Below, in pieces: positions 59,401-64,000 of a DNA stretch of 64,000 nucleotides (positions are counted from its first letter, which is position 1; each line of letters begins with the position of its first letter). The position numbers were made by a program, and so were the translations under genes. The notes beneath the pieces are model-generated. The model had not been told where the DNA came from and ran no database searches. It saw only the letters and a list, made by a program, of their open reading frames with translations. The stretch lies in contig OZ037770.1 of the NCBI GenBank assembly GCA_964035545.1, positions 10,194,973 through 10,258,972 of the forward strand. The letters run 5' to 3'. The DNA comes from Bugula neritina. Taxonomy: Eukaryota; Bryozoa; Gymnolaemata; Cheilostomatida; Bugulidae.

Positions 59401-61255
59401 AAAAGCTAAAATTGTATAGAGCCTTTAAACCTTCTTTTGAGGGTTTTGGTGTGTATAGCTATGAGAAGGAAAAGTTTATACAACACTCTGTGTCTATAGA
59501 TGGTAATGCAGCCATGACCATGATGCATCTGTACGGAGCTGGTACTGAGAGTACATCTACTGCATTGAGATGGGCCATACTCTATATGTGTGCTTATCCA
59601 GAGATGCAGGTCAAAGTTCATGAGGAAATCGACAGCGTCCTAGGTAAGCATTGTCCTGATGTAATTGCCATTGCTATTTTAGTTTTATCTGTGTGTATCT
59701 ATTTTATATTCAAGAGTTTTAAGAAAAGCTCTAATACACAATCTGCAGTAATTGCTCTCTATGCTCATTTCTCTCTTATCCAATGCATTACATTTCTATA
59801 GTATAGTGCAATTCACTAACAACTCTCACACAAATTTGTAGAGTTTTAATTGGCATAGCTATTTTTAGCAAGAATTCAATGAACTTATTTATAGATTAAA
59901 ATCAGCTTTAAACTTTTTCTGTTAGAATAAATTAATTTTCACTCTGGTCCAAATACATAGCCTTTTTCATTTAAAGGAGCAAATGAGGTTAGGTACGCAG
60001 ACCGATCTGCCCTCCCTTACACAGAGGCTGTGATTCTAGAGGTACTGAGGCTAGGAGATATTGCACCAACTGGATTACCTCACACTCTTGAGGCAGAATA
60101 TGTCATTGATGGCAAGGTAGTTTGTAGTAGTTCGTAGTAGTTCACAGTAGTTCATAGTAGCTCGCTCATAGTAGTTCATAGTAGTTCATAGTAGTTCATA
60201 GTAGTTCATAGTAGTTCATAGTAGCTCATAGTAGCTCATAGTAGCTCATAGTAGCTCATAGTAGCTCATAGTAGCTCATAGTAGTTCATAGTAGCTCATA
60301 GTAGTTCATAGTAGTTCATAGTAGTTCATAGTAGTTCATAGTAGTTCATAGTAGCTCATAGTAGCTCATAGTAGTTCATAGTAGTTCATAGTAGTTTGTA
60401 TAGAGATAGAGATAGTGCTAAGCACTAAGTTGCTAGGTATATACTAAAGCCGTTTCATGCAGTCTTAATAATATTTTCAAGTTTCTGGTTTATTCAATTT
60501 TCAAAAGAGAATAGTTCCTAGCTTCCAGAAAACTGAAAACTTATAGTTGATAAATATATTGTGTTAGACTGCATATTAAAACTATGTACATTAGTTCATA
60601 AAATATATAATATTATTGTGTTAGAGTGTATAGTTAACTGATACTTTGTGAAAACTAATCAACTAAAACATTAGAAATAAAGATAATCAGAACTAATGAA
60701 GTTGCTTTTGCAGCACTAAAGTCTTACGTAATGCTTATTGATTTGAGTCTTTCTGAATTAATAACAATCATGCAATATGAAGGGGAATGACCCTTTACTG
60801 CTACTAGCAGAGAGTGTGTGTGCTGAGAGATAGGTCAGTGTTTTCCAATAATCACTTTTGTATTGCGAGATAAAATTTTCTTACTGGTCTATATAAGTTT
60901 TACTGAAAACTGAGTCTAAATACTGAATCACAAAGCTATCACTTGACTGATTGAAGTAGCCAGTGTTTTGTTAGAATCTAGTCTACAAGTGAGAGTTGCC
61001 TGTTCTTTTGCAGACGTTACCAGCTGGTTGTGAACTCATGATAAACATGGCCTCTATACTGTGGGATGAGAAAGTCTTTGAAGAACCTGAGAAGTTTAAA
61101 CCTGAGAGATACTTGAGTGGAGATGTGACTCTGAAGAGATCCAGGACACTTGCCTTTGGGATTGGTTAGTATTGTGCTATATAGATGTGTACTAGCAAAT
61201 TCAGTCTATCAACTGTGTTGTATACTATGTATGTGTGTTGTATACTATGAATGTG

Positions 61256-61351
<96 letters not shown>

Positions 61352-61897
61352 TGTGTGTATGTGTGTTTTATTTTATCATAATATAGTATTTTACAACTAG
61401 CATAAGTTACAAGAGCAGACAAACAATTAGAAAAGAAGCATAGTAACAAATAACAGTATATAAAAATAAAGCTGTCGGAAGTAGGTTATCAATAATACTG
61501 CATAATATGTATATTTTTTACAAATTAATGAATATTTATATATTTGCTGAAACATTTTTGTAGCAACTGTAATTGACTGTGTAATAATTAATAATTTAAG
61601 TTGTCAAAGTAAACTCACTATTATATCTTCATCGATACTTGACGTTTTGTCTAATATTTCGTCTTTTTCTAGCCATATTGACTCTGTAATCCCTTGCTGG
61701 TGCTTTTTCTGTAACCTACAGGGAGAAGGGCGTGTCTAGGAGAAGGTTTAGCAAGGATGGAACTCAGTCTATTTTTCACTACAATCATGCAGAAGTTTAA
61801 AGTCGGTTTACCAGCTGGCCATGTGCCAAATCTAAATGGCGTCTGCTCCATTGTGAATGCACCTTCGGATTATCAAGTCATCTTCACTGAAAGATGA
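56462..61897 (+). CDS. Cytochrome P450, CYP2 clan, tandem copy B, 8 exons
   Basis: Exons: 56462-56689, 57127-57280, 57838-58194, 58845-59015, 59500-59643, 59977-60116, 61014-61164, 61722-61897. Every exon has the same length and phase as in copy A, again giving 506 aa. I count 34 amino-acid differences from copy A, about 93% identity, of which 14 fall in exon 4. All P450 landmarks are kept: anchor, hinge, WxxxR, I-helix AGTESTS (Thr to Ser at 321), ExxR and the Cys453 heme loop. It is therefore probably a working microsomal monooxygenase with a possibly shifted substrate range. The 5' flank is unlike that of copy A, so the two may be regulated differently. Intron 1 carries a duplicated donor, intron 3 a SINE, intron 6 a 28-unit minisatellite and intron 7 a (TGCG)n tract. 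The AATAAA just after the stop in copy A is lost here. Confidence 0.95.
56678..56761. repeat. Duplicated donor segment in P450 B
   Basis: The 19-bp word AAGTATGGAAATGTAAGTT occurs at 56678-56696 (spanning the exon 1 donor) and again at 56743-56761. Copy A has it only once. Confidence 0.9.
58374..58654 (+). mobile_element. tRNA-derived SINE, copy 4, with direct repeats (P450 B intron 3)
   Basis: The body from about 58419 to 58633 has AGCAGCCGTGGTCTAAGGG, a GGGTTCAAACCTC B box and the shared tail. The 18-bp direct repeat TTATGTTGGATTAAAAGT flanks it at 58374-58391 and 58637-58654; about 27 bp of A/T-rich sequence separates the left repeat from the head. Absent from intron 3 of copy A. Confidence 0.8.
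60117..60400. repeat. 10-bp minisatellite, 28 units, at P450 B intron 6 donor
   Basis: Units GTAGTTCATA and GTAGCTCATA alternate in blocks; one unit is 14 bp long. The array begins at the first intron base, so unit 1 contains the 5' splice site. It ends GTAGTTTGTATAG, matching the end of the 5-unit array in copy A. Confidence 0.95.
61251..61366. repeat. (TG)n and (TGCG)n microsatellite in P450 B intron 7
   Basis: A short TG run, then more than twenty GTGC/TGCG units, then TG again. There is no such tract in intron 7 of copy A. Confidence 0.95.
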
Positions 61898-64000
61898 CAC
61901 TGAATATAAGAGCTCTATTAAACTACATATGCACTATCTCTGTATTTAACTATTATTTTCGAATTTTTTGTTTGTTTGTTCAGTTGTCTGAAATATTTTA
62001 AACCTTAATTATTTTGTTGTATATTATATGTAATAACACTTAGGTTATTTATTTTTGTAACATATCTTGTATGCCCTGTTATGACGCCACATGGCACTTC
62101 TGTAAGCCATGGATTAGCAAATAGTATGTTTTGTAATATTGCAACTACATATCTTTTCTTCTGACTGAAGTTTATATTTTCCTGGTAAATTATTATTTAT
62201 GTGTTTTAATACGAAGCATGTTTCAATCAGTTTGATAGAAGTTGCTGATCACCTCATTTTACCTCATTAGACAACAAATACTTGTCACATTTGCTCACGT
62301 TCTAAATAATACAATAAAATAGTTTTCGTGTTGTACTTGATGTTAGTGTATGACTATTATTTAAATATAAATTATTTTTTGTGCACCTTCTTTATTTCAG
62401 TGATAACTCAATATATGCATTTTAATTGTTTCAATAAGTTCTATGAAATCTCATTGTTTAGATGTTGATTTCATATGTTGGTATTTTTAACTGTGGTTGA
62501 TTGAGTTCGTTGAAGTGAAAAATAATTTAAAATTAAATCAAGCAATTATTATTTTATCGCAAGGTCATTGTAAAGTTCTACAGTTCTATAGAAACCAATT
62601 TAATAGCAGCAGCATTATCAAAGAGATACTGCAGTTCCTTTTGTATTGTCAACACTTCAATTTGACAGCCGTTAATACAATGGTCTAGAATCTAGATCCT
62701 AGGAAGTAGGAACTATCATGTTTTTGCCTTCAGATTGCATGCATAGAGAACCTTTAAGGGATGATGTTATTATAGCCTTTTATAACCTATCAAATCATTC
62801 AATAAGAAAATTTAATTTATCCAGTTACACACATCAATTGAATTTTAATTATAATTGAACCTGAATGTATATTATAAGAACCTTATATAATAGTTATGGT
62901 GAAAAAGTATAATCTTTGCCATAGCATTTTAAAAAGCTTTTAGCTGTATTTTTTAATAGGCCAATAGTTTAAGAGTTGATCTCTTCAAAAAGAAGTTTAT
63001 TTTCAAGTTTGTCACATGACACAATACTATATAGCCTATAGGTATAATATAATATATAAGTATAAGAGAATGCATTCCAAAGTTAGAGTTGTCTATGCAT
63101 TTCTTGCAGTGCATGATGGCAAACTGCACCCGTTTTTACACAGAGTGAAAAAAGAAGACAACTTCCATTAAGCACTTTGAAGAGAAATTAATAGTCAACA
63201 TATGCACCTTTAACCCCAAATACCTAAAAAGCCATTTGGTATCACTTCGAGCTGCAAACATTATTTTGAAACCATAGTGAATATTTTAAGTACGCCTTGG
63301 GCTTTGTTGTTGTTACATCCACAACAGTTAATTGGTATGAATGTTCCTGAAGTATTCTTAATAGAATATAATTTATATCAAGAATCAAAGCCAAAAACAT
63401 TGCTATATTACAACATTCCCATCAACTCATATACTCTATTGTTGACTAGTAGCTGAAGCATAACCTATTTTACTGTAATATGATTCCAAACTATAATGTG
63501 TGATGTAAGCTGCAATTTGTATTGAATGTACGGATAATTTATGTAATGATGGCAACAAGGCACCCCATCGGGTCAATTAATGGTGCGGAATTTGCTACGC
63601 TTGACTGACTTGCAGTCTTGCACTGTTTGCAGTGATTGTCCAAAGTTCAAAGTTCACTCGGGTGAATGTACTGCTCATAGCATTATTTTAAAAACGGAAG
63701 TTTGGCAAGTAGTAATACTACAGAGTGCTCAAGTACTATTAAGGTAAGGATTGCACCATACACTGCAGAGTCAATACTAACTATAATTATAGTTTAGTCA
63801 ACATGACATATGTCACACCATGCATTGGCAATTGTTACTGGTAGATTACTCTACATTCTGGTTTAGTCACATTCATTTGTTACTGTCTAACAAGGTGTTG
63901 GTATCAGATCTGTTTATAGCTCTGTATAATCAAATGAACATGTGTCTAGTAATTAATCAGCGGAAAATAATATTATTCTGATATGTTTGTTTGGTTTAAC
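61898..64000. other. 3' flank of P450 copy B, still homologous to the copy A flank at the window end
   Basis: Aligns with 53425 to about 55781 almost to the last base. The distal AATAAA is at 62313-62318. No gene. Since copy B begins about 680 bp further on in the first unit, a third P450 could start near 64.7 kb, outside the window. Confidence 0.7.

Noticed and set aside
61150-61449. Cys-Val-Arg-Ala and His-Ala-Arg-Thr repeat open frames
   Set aside because: Translation of the (TGCG)n tract inside intron 7 of P450 B.

Overview
The window is nuclear DNA of an animal. All the confident genes are split by GT-AG introns, each exon join keeps the reading frame, and the families are metazoan (diversin/ANKRD6, a heparan-sulfate 3-O-sulfotransferase, CYP2-clan P450s). 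The DNA is AT-rich, introns are many and moderately sized, and tRNA-derived SINEs, a small hAT element, (TA)n and minisatellites are scattered through introns. A marine invertebrate, perhaps a spiralian, would fit, but the sequence alone does not fix the phylum.

Layout. (1) 755-20147, minus strand: a 16-exon ANKRD6/diversin orthologue (about 1220 aa) with an N-terminal ankyrin block encoded largely one exon per repeat, a conserved middle region and a long low-complexity C-terminal exon. A candidate alternative first exon lies at 28869-29142. (2) 20148-34623: mostly non-coding, with a 76-nt perfect palindrome, a tRNA-like element, a short LINE relic with target-site duplications and a (TA)n tract. 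(3) 34624-41181, minus strand: a complete 9-exon cytosolic acetyl-CoA acetyltransferase (395 aa, ACAT2-type), whose intron 7 holds a probable small two-exon gene on the opposite strand (36171-36864). (4) 42957-45861, minus strand: a 5-exon type II membrane sulfotransferase of the HS3ST family (335 aa) with substitutions at its PAPS-binding motifs. (5) 48489-53424 and 56462-61897, plus strand: two complete 8-exon CYP2-clan P450 genes, each 506 aa, made by a tandem duplication of about 8 kb. The duplicated 3' flank is still recognisable at the right edge of the window.

The genes do not form one pathway: planar cell polarity/Wnt scaffolding, acetoacetyl-CoA synthesis for the mevalonate pathway, heparan-sulfate modification and xenobiotic or lipid oxidation sit side by side, as is usual in an animal genome. 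No clearly new multi-gene system was found. The observations most worth following are the nested gene, the concentration of amino-acid differences in exon 4 of the P450 pair, minisatellites that abut or contain splice sites, the altered PAPS motifs of the sulfotransferase, and the possible alternative start of ANKRD6.
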